19,807 nucleotides of DNA from Oscillospiraceae bacterium (GTDB taxonomy: Bacteria; Bacillota; Clostridia; Oscillospirales; Oscillospiraceae): assembly GCA_031255955.1 (NCBI GenBank), contig JAIRRO010000051.1, forward strand, positions 1 to 19,807, in the 5' to 3' direction. A program made the position numbers and the translations under genes. Below are positions 1 to 7,574 of this stretch, piece by piece. Numbering within the stretch: the stretch's first letter is position 1; each line of letters opens with the position of its first letter. The notes beneath the pieces were generated by a model. It was not told the DNA's origin and searched no databases. It saw nothing but the letters and a program-made list of their open reading frames with translations.

Positions 1-30
1 TATTTTTGCGGAAGCGCCCCGGTTTTGCCG

Positions 31-88
31 TCACTCGTATCACTCGTATCATCGAATCGCAAGTGAAACAAGTGACACGAGTGATACG
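31..88. repeat. 9-bp repeat array forming an inverted repeat
   Basis: TCACTCGTA occurs twice head to tail at 31-48, followed by TCA. On the opposite strand of 61-88 the same unit reads as three imperfect copies (TCACTCGTG, TCACTTGTT, TCACTTGCG). As a result 36-51 and 73-88 are inverted repeats matching at 15 of 16 positions with a 21-base spacer. It lies in the gene-free stretch 1-210 downstream of the MoaF-like gene. It could be a set of protein-binding sites, a hairpin, or the edge of a larger repeat family; no poly-T tract follows on either strand, so a terminator is unlikely. I see no credible gene in 1-210. Confidence 0.6.
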
Positions 89-210
89 CCATTGCCGGAG
101 GTTACGCAAATTTCTCAGAACGGTTGCGGGTCAATTGAGAGCGGATAAAAATGTTTTAAACTGTCACTGTTCGGGGCTTTATCGTTGATGTAGCGCGATT
201 TAACAGCAGC

Positions 211-2016
211 TTATTTATCGAAGTATTTCATAATATCGAACTTGCCGAGCTTGCGTGAATAGGCGCCGGTGATGTTGAGGCTGAGTCCGGTGTGGTTCAC
301 GCCGAAGAAGAAGCCGCCGTCGTGAGAAATCATCGGATTGAAGCAGACAAGACCCTGTCCGCCGTTGCAGTTTTCCTCAACCCACTGGAACAGATACGCG
401 TCGTCGCGGAGCTTAATATAGAAGCAGGGGCTGCTCCACGTCGCGCCACCGGAGTTGTCGTCCTGGAATATCGTCCAGCTGTAGCTTTCGGGGGAGGAAT
501 AAACGTGGATGCTGCTCATCGTGTCTGAATACGCCCACGCGATAGATGTGCCGACAAGGTCATTCGTGAAGCCGTGGCGGCGGCTGAATGGCGCGGGGGC
601 AATGCCCGCTCCGGCTGCCGTTCCGAACAGGCAGGTCGCGCCGACCTCCCAGTCGCTTGTCCAGCTGCCGATTTTGGCATAAACGCACGTGGACAGCCCC
701 GTGGAGATGTCAACAGCGTGAGAGACGTTCGCGAAATTGGGATCGCCCGTCAGCATATGCGAGAAGAAATAGATGTCGCGGGCAGGCTCGAAGCAGATGT
801 ATTTTTCTTCGTGCCAAGTACCGCCGGGGGCGCGCCATTTTAATGTGTCCTTGCCGCTGATGTCATATTCGTATTCCAAAAGCAGGTTGTCAGGCGTGTT
901 TTTTGCCGACCAGGCGTAGGGCGTTTGAACGTGGTCATAGGTGAGCTTAAAGGTTTTGCCGACAAGGTCATAGACGAACGGAAGCGTGTTGCCGCTCATC
1001 ATGATGTTCGGACCGCCGAAATCGAAAATGCGCTGAGTTTTCGCCGCTTCGTGCGCTTCCTCGCGCGTCATGGGCGGATCCATATCCTTCGGGCGATAGG
1101 CGTAACGAGCACCCTTGCCCTGCAGCGCCGCCATCGGGGGGGCTTTGTCGCCGTTTAGCGTGATGGTTTCAAGGTGGGCAGCGTCGCCGGTGACTTCTAT
1201 GCAGGCGGCGTTAATTTCATAATCCAGCGCGTCGTTTTCGTCAAAGCCGAAGAGGATACCGACGGACTTCATATCAAACAGATTCAGCACCTCTAGCCAC
1301 ATCTCACCGCCGAACTCCACGCCCCACTTGGCATAGATGTAATGCTCGTCATCGATGCGGATGTAGTCAGAGGGATATGTAATCGTGACGGTGTCCCTCG
1401 GCTCGCAGAGGTCAACATTGGTAGAGCAGACGACAGATGGGAAATAGGTGAGATATTCGCAGCCGCAGGAATATTTCCAGTGCAGACCGCGCCCCTCCAG
1501 CCTGTTTGTCGTTGTGTGCAGCTTTTCAGGCTTTGCGGATTGATAGAGACTGCCGTCCCACGTGGCATAGCCGAAATAATACTGCCGCTGAACCTCGCGC
1601 GGGATGTCGCGGTGGTGCGTGGGCTGCTTCATGCCGAACAGGTCGCCGCCGACGGGGACGCTGATGCCGAACCATGTTTCAAACGCCGTGACAAGCTCTG
1701 TGCTTTCGTCAAGAACGATGTGCCAGCCGCGGGAGGTGCCGGGGATGATGTGCGTAAGCAGCGTTATCGACCCGAATTTGACGGCGGAATAGGGTACCCG
1801 GTCGAATTCCGCGTCGTTCTCCGTGACGCGCAGGGTGTCGGCGTCAAGGATTTGATAATCGAGGCGCTTCGGCGCGAACTCTCCCTCAAGCTTGAGGCTG
1901 ATGCTGCGACCCTTCAGGTGGTCGGTGAGGGGTATGGCGGAAGTCGCCTTTGGCGAGGCGGCTACCTTGGTGTTGACCTCATCCGCGGTCATTGGGTTGA
2001 AGGTTGCGAAAAACAT
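211..2016 (-). CDS. MoaF-like protein, tandem double module
   Basis: The 601-residue product appears to hold four calycin/lipocalin-like units. Each opens with a short hydrophobic-Gly-aromatic element, near residues 34, 174, 350 (DLVGKTFKLTY) and 486 (DLVGTSIAWAY). Units 3 and 4 resemble the N- and C-terminal domains of the MoaF family; units 1 and 2 look like a more divergent copy. Usual MoaF proteins have about half this length, so this seems to be a fusion of two. There is no signal peptide or membrane segment, so it is probably cytosolic. The ATG has GGAGG at 2024-2028, 7 bases upstream, and a strong promoter lies at 2047-2075. MoaF takes its name from a molybdenum cofactor locus in Klebsiella, but its biochemical role is unsettled, and no Moco gene is nearby. 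It is probably monocistronic. Family assignment is from remembered motifs and is moderately secure; the function is unknown. Confidence 0.65.
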   Translation of the reverse strand: MFFATFNPMTADEVNTKVAASPKATSAIPLTDHLKGRSISLKLEGEFAPKRLDYQILDADTLRVTENDAEFDRVPYSAVKFGSITLLTHIIPGTSRGWHIVLDESTELVTAFETWFGISVPVGGDLFGMKQPTHHRDIPREVQRQYYFGYATWDGSLYQSAKPEKLHTTTNRLEGRGLHWKYSCGCEYLTYFPSVVCSTNVDLCEPRDTVTITYPSDYIRIDDEHYIYAKWGVEFGGEMWLEVLNLFDMKSVGILFGFDENDALDYEINAACIEVTGDAAHLETITLNGDKAPPMAALQGKGARYAYRPKDMDPPMTREEAHEAAKTQRIFDFGGPNIMMSGNTLPFVYDLVGKTFKLTYDHVQTPYAWSAKNTPDNLLLEYEYDISGKDTLKWRAPGGTWHEEKYICFEPARDIYFFSHMLTGDPNFANVSHAVDISTGLSTCVYAKIGSWTSDWEVGATCLFGTAAGAGIAPAPFSRRHGFTNDLVGTSIAWAYSDTMSSIHVYSSPESYSWTIFQDDNSGGATWSSPCFYIKLRDDAYLFQWVEENCNGGQGLVCFNPMISHDGGFFFGVNHTGLSLNITGAYSRKLGKFDIMKYFDK

Positions 2017-2046
2017 ATGAATACCTCCGTTATTTCAATTTGTATG

Positions 2047-2075
2047 ATTGTATCACAGCCGCGCGCGGCAGTCAA
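2047..2075 (-). promoter_or_regulatory. Sigma-A type promoter of the MoaF-like gene
   Basis: On the minus strand TTGACT (2070-2075) is followed by a 17-base spacer and TACAAT (2047-2052), with a TG one base before the -10 (extended -10). The start codon is about 30 bases downstream. The spacer contains the perfect 12-bp palindrome GCCGCGCGCGGC (2058-2069), well placed for a repressor, though it could also be a chance GC run. Confidence 0.7.
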
Positions 2076-2114
2076 TCGGATTTGTCGAATTTGACGTAAA
2101 ATATTTTTGTGCAG

Positions 2115-3209
2115 TCAGCGTCTGCCACCGCCGCCGCCCGCGCTGCCGCCACCGCCGGAGTGCCCGCCACCGCCACCGGAGCGTCCGCTGCTGCCGCCGC
2201 CACCGAAACCACCGAAGCCGCTGCCACCGCCGCCGGAGCTTCTGCCCCCGCCGCCAAAGCCGCCGAAGCCTGTTCCGCGCGAGGAGGAGCCGCCGCCGGG
2301 GCGCGAGCCGCCGCCGGGATGTGAACCGCTGCCGGGTCCACGGGGTCCGCGCGGACCTCTGTAATTGTTGCGATACCATGTCCTGTGCGGGCGGTGTCCG
2401 CCCCACATATACCAGAAATGGTACGGCGGCATATATCCGCCGGTGTGGGTGTAATATGAGCGATAGTGTCTGCGGTCAGCCATCGAGGCAAATATGATAA
2501 ACACCACGATGATAAGTATCAGCCAAAAGGCGCCGCGGATGAAGTTAGCGATACGAATAAACAGAGTCAGCTGCGAAGGGGTGTGATAGTAGTCCGAATC
2601 GGGGATTTGATATTCGGGAATGCGATTATCATTTTCGGAAGGTGCATACGACGGCAGAGCCGCAGAGCCGTTATCACCGGCTCCGGTGTCGATTTTATAA
2701 TGCTCGGCATACCACGAAAAAAGCGGCTCTAAGATGTTGTTTACAGCCGCATCATAGCGTCCGGCGTCCACGTCATCCCAAAAATATCTGTCGAGATAGC
2801 TGTCAATCGTCGATTCAGGCCAATACGGGCGGATGCCGGAGCCGACCTCCAGCCAGCCCTTTTTCTCTTCCGTGACAAGCAGCAGCAGCATACCGTTGTC
2901 CGCGGCGGCGTCCCCGACGCCCCAATCGTTGAATATCTGCTTGGCGTATTCGTCGGAGTGCATGCCGTCAAGATATCTAATCGTGACGACGACAATCTGC
3001 GCGCCGTCGCACAGCGCCTCAAGCCCGTTAACATCGGCGTTCGAGGATATTATTTTTTCCTTCGTCGTGCTTGTCAGCACCCCGGCGTCATCCGCGACAT
3101 AAAACTCCGGCGTCTGCTCCACAAGCGCCGCCGCGGGCAGTGCGAGGGACACAAAGGCGAGCGCCGCGAGCAGCAGGGCAAAGAAATTGGTCAATATGCG
3201 TTTTTTCAT
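2115..3209 (-). CDS. TPM-domain membrane protein with Gly-rich tail
   Basis: The 364-residue product has a signal peptide (about 1-28) and a TPM/YgcG-type domain at about 35-170, marked by FYVADDAGVL, a central IVVVTIRYLDG strand and DNGMLLLLV. A polar linker and one membrane span (about 224-243) follow. Residues 284-364 are almost wholly Gly/Ser/Arg, a common ending in this family. It is predicted to be membrane-anchored with the TPM domain outside. The ATG at 3207-3209 was chosen because it begins the signal peptide and has GGAGG at 3222-3226; the 12-base spacing is long. The reading frame stays open 37 codons upstream, into the previous gene. The stop of the upstream LemA-like gene is only 7 bases away, so the two are cotranscribed. 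TPM proteins often accompany LemA proteins; the molecular activity of this one is not known. Confidence 0.85.
   Translation of the reverse strand: MKKRILTNFFALLLAALAFVSLALPAAALVEQTPEFYVADDAGVLTSTTKEKIISSNADVNGLEALCDGAQIVVVTIRYLDGMHSDEYAKQIFNDWGVGDAAADNGMLLLLVTEEKKGWLEVGSGIRPYWPESTIDSYLDRYFWDDVDAGRYDAAVNNILEPLFSWYAEHYKIDTGAGDNGSAALPSYAPSENDNRIPEYQIPDSDYYHTPSQLTLFIRIANFIRGAFWLILIIVVFIIFASMADRRHYRSYYTHTGGYMPPYHFWYMWGGHRPHRTWYRNNYRGPRGPRGPGSGSHPGGGSRPGGGSSSRGTGFGGFGGGGRSSGGGGSGFGGFGGGGSSGRSGGGGGHSGGGGSAGGGGGRR
2118..2367 (-). repeat. Low-complexity Gly/Ser/Arg-coding tract
   Basis: A very GC-rich run made mostly of GGN codons with AGC and CGN interspersed. It encodes the glycine-rich tail of the TPM protein. 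Opposite-strand and shifted frames here give long proline- or alanine-rich open frames that are artefacts of composition. Confidence 0.8.
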
Positions 3210-3216
3210 ATGGTGT

Positions 3217-3927
3217 TCAATCCTCCGTTGTTTGGGTTTCAATTTTAGCTGTGAGTTGTCCGTTGTCCAGCATGAAGATGTACGTTTTATCTCCGGAGTG
3301 TCCGGAAGTAGAAGCGTCAATGTTTATTGGAATCAAAACATCGTATACAATTTGGCGTTGAGTGATTAAGCGCGCCGGGAAAAGCGCCAGCAGAGACAAC
3401 AGATGATCGCCATGCTTACGCAGCTCGGTCGCTTGACTTATGGCATATGTGAATGAGGAGGACGCCATATCCATATACATGTCCGCGCGTTCGCGGTCGC
3501 GGGCGGACAGCCCGGCGTCAGCCAGAGACTCATACAGCAGGACAAAAAAGCCGTACATATGAATATAATCGCGGAATCTGTAAGAAATAGCTTCATTCGT
3601 CGGGGGAATGGTATTGAAGGTGGTGTCCAGCGATTCAAGCCTTGCCTCACGCAGTTCAGCGGAAAGCATCTTGACATCCTCGCTTTTATGGGTGTAATTC
3701 GTCGATACCGTCAGCAATCCGAGGGCGCTGTCCTGACATATCGAAATTTGGTTGTCGATGGACGGCGCGGTGTAGTTCTCATCCGGGTTATAAATGCCGC
3801 TATAGAACATATCCTCAATTTTTTTCGCCTCGGCGGTGAAGCTCCGCGATGTGCCGATAAAAAGTGAAGCTATGCAGACGATTACGGCGACAACTGCCGC
3901 AAAGGGCGGCTTTTTTATAAGAGCCAT
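3217..3927 (-). CDS. LemA-like membrane-anchored protein (divergent)
   Basis: The 236-residue product has one N-terminal membrane span (about 9-26) after a short basic stretch, then a largely helical domain. It lies between telA and the TPM gene, where LemA proteins commonly sit. It has a LemA-like layout and a FPARLI motif (183-188) resembling the FPNNLI motif near the end of LemA proteins. Overall similarity is weak and a C-terminal extension of about 48 residues follows, so the call rests partly on context. Its ATG overlaps the telA stop codon by one base (TAATG), which suggests translational coupling. LemA proteins are linked to envelope and stress functions, but their activity is undefined. 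It may instead be a lineage-specific hypothetical protein. Confidence 0.6.
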   Translation of the reverse strand: MALIKKPPFAAVVAVIVCIASLFIGTSRSFTAEAKKIEDMFYSGIYNPDENYTAPSIDNQISICQDSALGLLTVSTNYTHKSEDVKMLSAELREARLESLDTTFNTIPPTNEAISYRFRDYIHMYGFFVLLYESLADAGLSARDRERADMYMDMASSSFTYAISQATELRKHGDHLLSLLALFPARLITQRQIVYDVLIPINIDASTSGHSGDKTYIFMLDNGQLTAKIETQTTED

Positions 3928-5090
3928 TATTTATCCTTGAGCGCCAAGAGCTTTTGCTTCAGCTCGCCCTCAATTCTGCCAAGCTCAGCCTCAGCCGCGC
4001 GGCGCTTCTCAGCGCCCTCTATTTGAATGGCGCGAACCTCCTCCAGCGTTTCTATAAGGCTCTGATTCGTCGCGACAAGGGTTTCAATGTCCGCGACGCC
4101 GCGCTCAGACTCGCGCGCTATTTCAATGGTACCCATCTTTAAGGCTTCGGCGTTTTTCTTCAGCAGCTCGTTTGTCATATTGGACACCTCGCGCTGCGCC
4201 TCCATTGCCTGCTGCGCGTGGTGCATACCGAGGGCAAGCACCATTTGTGATTTCCACAGCGGTATCGTGTTGACAATAGAGGTTTGAATTTTTTCCACCA
4301 TCAGGCTGTCGTTGTTTTGGATAAGGCGGATTTGTGGCGCCATTTGAATGGATATCATCCGCGTAAGCTCCAAGTCATACAGCTTCTTTTCAAAGCGGTT
4401 TATCATATTCATATAGTCGTTGGCTTTTTGGGCGTCCTCCGGTAAGCCGGATTCGCGCGCGGCTTGTTGAAGCTCGGGGAGCGTGATGCTTTTGCAATCC
4501 TCCAGCTTCTTTTTACCCGCGATGATGTACATTGTCAGCTCTTTGAAATAGTTTTGATTTATGTCATACATCTTGTCGAGCATGGCGGCGTCCTTCAGCA
4601 GGACAACCTGATGCTGCTCCAGCGTGGCGGCGATTTTATCGACGTTTGTCTCAGCCTTGTCATACTCCGCTTTTATCGTCGCGATGCGGTTTTGAACCTT
4701 TTTCTTCAGCCCAAACAAGCCTTTTTTCTCTTCCTCGCCGTAATTGAAGCCTTTTAGCTGCACCACAAGGCTCGCCAGCATTTCGCCGACCTGTCCCATA
4801 TCCTTGGTTCTGACGGATTTTAACGTTGTTTCCGAGAAGTCGGAGATATTGCGCTGGCTGGCGGCGCCATAGGTGAGCACCGCGTTTGTGTCCGTGATGT
4901 CGATTTGCTGAGAAAAGTCCAGCACCTGCTTTTGCTCTGCCTCTGTGAGCTGCGAAAGATCCAGCTTTACCGCGGTGGCGTCGCGCTTGGCGAGGGCTTC
5001 CTCCTCTGTGGTGTCGGTCAGGGTGGCTGCCGCGGTCGCGGAATCGGGGCTTAGTGTCAGGGTCGGAGTGTAGGTTGTGTTTTCCGCCAT
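3927..5090 (-). CDS. TelA-family toxic anion resistance protein
   Basis: The 387-residue product matches the TelA family over its length. It has an acidic N-terminal region, the stretch around LDLSQLTEAEQKQVLDFSQQ (about 45-64), an ISDFSETTLKSVRTKDMG segment, and a long helical C-terminus with NAEALKMGTIEIARESERG and a closing coiled coil (about 340-387). It has no membrane span and is probably cytosolic or membrane-associated. The family was named for tellurite resistance and is also linked to tolerance of cell-envelope-active compounds; the mechanism is unknown. The ATG has AAAGGAG 8 bases upstream. It is second in the xpaC–telA–LemA-like–TPM operon, 50 bases after xpaC. Length and motifs look intact. 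Confidence 0.9.
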   Translation of the reverse strand: MAENTTYTPTLTLSPDSATAAATLTDTTEEEALAKRDATAVKLDLSQLTEAEQKQVLDFSQQIDITDTNAVLTYGAASQRNISDFSETTLKSVRTKDMGQVGEMLASLVVQLKGFNYGEEEKKGLFGLKKKVQNRIATIKAEYDKAETNVDKIAATLEQHQVVLLKDAAMLDKMYDINQNYFKELTMYIIAGKKKLEDCKSITLPELQQAARESGLPEDAQKANDYMNMINRFEKKLYDLELTRMISIQMAPQIRLIQNNDSLMVEKIQTSIVNTIPLWKSQMVLALGMHHAQQAMEAQREVSNMTNELLKKNAEALKMGTIEIARESERGVADIETLVATNQSLIETLEEVRAIQIEGAEKRRAAEAELGRIEGELKQKLLALKDK

Positions 5091-5140
5091 TTTAGTGTCT
5101 CCTTTGATGTTATTTGAAATTGTGGTTTTATCGATTTTGC

Positions 5141-5821
5141 TTACGCGCCGGTGGTCGCCGTCGCTTCCTCACGCGGGGAGGCTGTTAATTCGGCGTCTGT
5201 AAGACCGTCCTTTTTCAGCAGCTGCTCCAGCACCGTGATGTCAGTCTCAATGTCCAAGGCTTGGTTGTGAAACAAGGCGTCATACTGCTTTTCGCAGCTT
5301 GTCAGAATCATACTCAGCGCGTCATCAATTTTAGAGAGCGTACCCGCGATGTTTTCTCCCGAGATGTTGTCGGCGCTGAATTTATCGTAGGTGCGCAGCA
5401 GCTTTATTATCGTCGGTAGATAAAAATCCGTGAAGCGGCGCACCATCCTGTAATCCCAGTTGTCATCCGCCAGATTCCGAAAAATCTTGTCTGTCACGGT
5501 GATTATCTCGCCGATTTTCTTTTTCGTGGAGCCGTCGCGCGCGCGCTCATACAGGGTGGTCATCTCCGCCGTCGCCGCTCTGCCCTCCGCAAGCAGGGCG
5601 TCAATGTTCGCGTCGCCCGTTTCGATAGGCAGCTCAATGCGCTCAACGGTCCCAGGGAACACAAGCCGCAGCACGAGGAACGCAGCAACACCCGCCGCAA
5701 GAAAAATCACGAAGTCGAGAGGTCTGTACATAGGGAAAAGCAGCGCGTACAGCAGCCAAACCGCCGCCGTGCAATAAAAGGGAATCACCGAGGGATGCTT
5801 AATTTCGCGCAACACCAACAC
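5141..5821 (-). CDS. XpaC-like membrane protein (halogenated-indolyl phosphate hydrolysis family)
   Basis: The 226-residue product has two adjacent membrane spans (about 13-31 and 36-53) and a helical cytoplasmic domain containing FYLPTIIKLLRTYD (about 128-141), characteristic of the XpaC/5-bromo-4-chloroindolyl phosphate hydrolysis family. The family name comes from a Bacillus phenotype; the real substrate is unknown. xpaC is regularly adjacent to telA, as here. The first codon is GTG at 5819-5821. AAAGG lies only 3 bases upstream of it, so translation may instead begin at the TTG or GTG one or two codons later. It is the first gene of the operon, read from the promoter at 5868-5896. Confidence 0.85.
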   Translation of the reverse strand: MLVLREIKHPSVIPFYCTAAVWLLYALLFPMYRPLDFVIFLAAGVAAFLVLRLVFPGTVERIELPIETGDANIDALLAEGRAATAEMTTLYERARDGSTKKKIGEIITVTDKIFRNLADDNWDYRMVRRFTDFYLPTIIKLLRTYDKFSADNISGENIAGTLSKIDDALSMILTSCEKQYDALFHNQALDIETDITVLEQLLKKDGLTDAELTASPREEATATTGA

Positions 5822-5835
5822 CCGCCTTTCTGTGT

Positions 5836-5871
5836 GAAATGTACACCATATTTATTCTACGGGGTACATTC
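5836..5871. promoter_or_regulatory. Candidate operator, inverted repeat at the xpaC promoter
   Basis: GAAATGTAC (5836-5844) and GTACATTC (5864-5871) form arms of 8-9 bases with one mismatch and a 19-base gap. The repeat covers the -10 and the predicted start site of the xpaC operon. Its position is typical for a repressor site, but the arms are short and AT-rich enough that chance cannot be excluded. Confidence 0.4.
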
Positions 5872-5896
5872 TACAGCAGCGCGGGTGAAAAGTCAA
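5868..5896 (-). promoter_or_regulatory. Promoter of the xpaC-telA operon
   Basis: TTGACT (5891-5896), 17-base spacer, TAGAAT (5868-5873) on the minus strand, about 47 bases before xpaC. An imperfect inverted repeat (GAATGTAC at 5864-5871 with GTACATTTC at 5836-5844) begins at the -10 and extends past the expected transcription start, so it could be an operator. Confidence 0.7.
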
Positions 5897-5933
5897 TTAA
5901 AGAGGGGTGAAAATTTTGTGCGGCGTCCGCATC

Positions 5934-6284
5934 TCATCCGAGACCAAAGCTCACCGCAATGGCATTGTCCACACGACTCATAAGCTCGCCGTCGAGCTGC
6001 CCCATCCGCTCGCGCAGACGGCGCTTGTCTATGGTGCGTATCTGCTCCAACAGCACAACAGAGTCCTTTGTCAGCCCATAGCTGGGCGCGCCAAGCTCGA
6101 TATGCGTTGGCAGACGCGCCTTATTTATCTGTGAGGTTATCGCGGCGGCTATTACCGTCGGACTGTGCTTGTTACCCGTGTCGTTTTGCACGATAAGCAC
6201 AGGACGCATGCCCCCCTGCTCGCTCCCGACCACGGGACTTAAATCGGCGTAATAAATATCTCCCCGTTTGACGTTTGCAATCAC
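5934..6284 (-). CDS. mazF: MazF/NdoA-type mRNA interferase toxin
   Basis: The 116-residue product aligns along its length with Bacillus NdoA (EndoA), also 116 residues. It has VKRGDIYYADLSPVVGSEQ (5-23), the RPVLIVQND strand, ITSQ and DSVVLLEQIRTID. The residues matching catalytic Arg25 and Thr48 of the Bacillus enzyme are present as Arg27 and Thr50. MazF cleaves single-stranded mRNA at short specific sites. The start is GTG at 6282-6284, the first in-frame start after a stop, with GGAG 11-12 bases upstream. The gene follows alr, as in Bacillus and Clostridium, but no mazE/ndoAI antitoxin gene lies between them: the 159-base gap holds only a 13-codon open frame. Either the antitoxin is elsewhere or another partner is used. 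Confidence 0.93.
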   Translation of the reverse strand: MIANVKRGDIYYADLSPVVGSEQGGMRPVLIVQNDTGNKHSPTVIAAAITSQINKARLPTHIELGAPSYGLTKDSVVLLEQIRTIDKRRLRERMGQLDGELMSRVDNAIAVSFGLG

Positions 6285-6395
6285 ACAGCTTCACTCTCCG
6301 ATGAATCAGTTTTCCCGTTACACGACGAAAATCTTATGTAACCGGTAAAACTAATTCTTTCACAAAGAGCCGCATTTTATACTCAGCTCTGCGAT

Positions 6396-6425
6396 ATTAT
6401 ATGCAATCGCGCGGGGCGGAGTTAA
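6396..6425 (-). promoter_or_regulatory. Possible mazF promoter
   Basis: On the minus strand TTAACT (6420-6425), 18-base spacer, TATAAT (6396-6401), in the gap between alr and mazF. The -10 is perfect, the -35 matches 4 of 6, and the spacer is one base over optimum. It would give a leader of about 105 bases before the GTG and could separate mazF expression from alr. Confidence 0.4.
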
Positions 6426-6443
6426 TTAGCACGCGTGTCGGAG

Positions 6444-7520
6444 CTACACATACACCCTCGGAACGCGGGCTGAAACGCCGCATAAAAGCTCATATGAAAT
6501 TGTGCCGCACAGGGCGGCGGCGTCCCGCGCCGTATATTCCGGCTCGCGCCCGAAAACGGTGACGACGCTGCCCGCCTGCGCCTCCGGAATGTCCGTGACG
6601 TCAAGGACGCACATATCCATACATATCGTGCCTATCTGCGGCGCGGGCTTGCCGCACACCGACATATTCATTTTATTCGATAAGGCGCGGGGGAGTCCGT
6701 CCGCGTAGCCGACGGGAATTATTGCCGCGCGCGTCGGGCGCGACGCTGTGAAGGTACGCCCGTAGCTGACGCTGTCCCCGACGGATAGCGTTTTTATCTG
6801 TGCGATGCGCGTTTTTAGTTCCATCACGGGGACAAAGCCGGCGTGACCCGAGCAGCCATAGAGCATAATGCCCGGGCGCGCGATGTCAAATAGCGATTCG
6901 GGATAAGCTCCAACCGCGCCGCTGTTTGCCGCGTGGCGCAGGGCAAAGCGTTGCCCCGCAATGCGTTCAAGCTCCGTTGTCGCTGCGGAAAGCTCCGATA
7001 TTTGCCCGCGCGTGTACTCGCCGCCGTCCGGCGTGTCCGAAACGGCAAGGTGCGTGTATATGCCCTCATAAAGTAAGCCCGGCAGCGTCAGCGCGCGGGC
7101 GGCGTCGTCAGCAGAGCGAAAGCCGAGACGTCCCATACCGGTGTCCAGCTTCAAATGACATTTGACCGGCGCAGTCAAGCCGCGCGCGACCTTGGAATAC
7201 GCCGCCGCCGAGTCGAAATCCACAACGGTGAGCGTAATATCGCGGCGCGATAGCTCCGCCGCCGGCTCCGGCGGGGCGGCGCCGAAAAGAAGAATCGGCG
7301 CGTCAATGCCCGCTTCGCGCAGCGATAAAGCCTCGTCCGGCGTTGCGACGGCGAGATAGGACGCGCCCTCGTCCAAAAGTATCCGGGCGACCCAATTTGC
7401 CCCGTGACCGTAGGCGTTCGCCTTCACGACGCCCATCAGCCGCACGGCGCCCAAAAGGCTCCGAATCGCCGAAATATTGCCGCGGAGCGATGCCTCGCTG
7501 CATTCCGCCCACGCTCTCAT
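6444..7520 (-). CDS. alr: Alanine racemase
   Basis: A PLP enzyme interconverting L- and D-alanine for peptidoglycan, and in sporeformers for control of germination. The 358-residue product carries VKANAYGHG with the PLP lysine (Lys33), LDTGMGRLGF, the barrel strands, and the C-terminal domain with SYGRTF (catalytic Tyr253), PVGYADG and GTICMDM. All active-site elements appear intact. I chose the ATG at 7518-7520 because the family usually begins close to the MRAWAE motif. A TTG five codons upstream (7533-7535) is also possible, and neither has a clear ribosome site. It lies 54 bases after the GerS-like lipoprotein gene and 159 before mazF, and is likely cotranscribed with the upstream genes. 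Confidence 0.95.
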   Translation of the reverse strand: MRAWAECSEASLRGNISAIRSLLGAVRLMGVVKANAYGHGANWVARILLDEGASYLAVATPDEALSLREAGIDAPILLFGAAPPEPAAELSRRDITLTVVDFDSAAAYSKVARGLTAPVKCHLKLDTGMGRLGFRSADDAARALTLPGLLYEGIYTHLAVSDTPDGGEYTRGQISELSAATTELERIAGQRFALRHAANSGAVGAYPESLFDIARPGIMLYGCSGHAGFVPVMELKTRIAQIKTLSVGDSVSYGRTFTASRPTRAAIIPVGYADGLPRALSNKMNMSVCGKPAPQIGTICMDMCVLDVTDIPEAQAGSVVTVFGREPEYTARDAAALCGTISYELLCGVSARVPRVYV

Positions 7521-7574
7521 TTGTGAAGTGTTCAAAGCTGTCTCACGCCGTTTCCGTATAAAATGCAGTTAAAA

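Noticed and set aside
6..188. 60-codon plus-strand open frame
   Set aside because: No ribosome site, no known motif, and it crosses the 9-bp repeat array.
1342..2094. 250-codon plus-strand open frame opposite the MoaF-like gene
   Set aside because: It is antisense to a better supported gene, has no recognisable domain, and arises from GC-rich codon composition.
2048..2497. Overlapping Pro-, Ala- and Arg-rich open frames on both strands
   Set aside because: They are shifted or antisense readings of the glycine-rich tail of the TPM protein.
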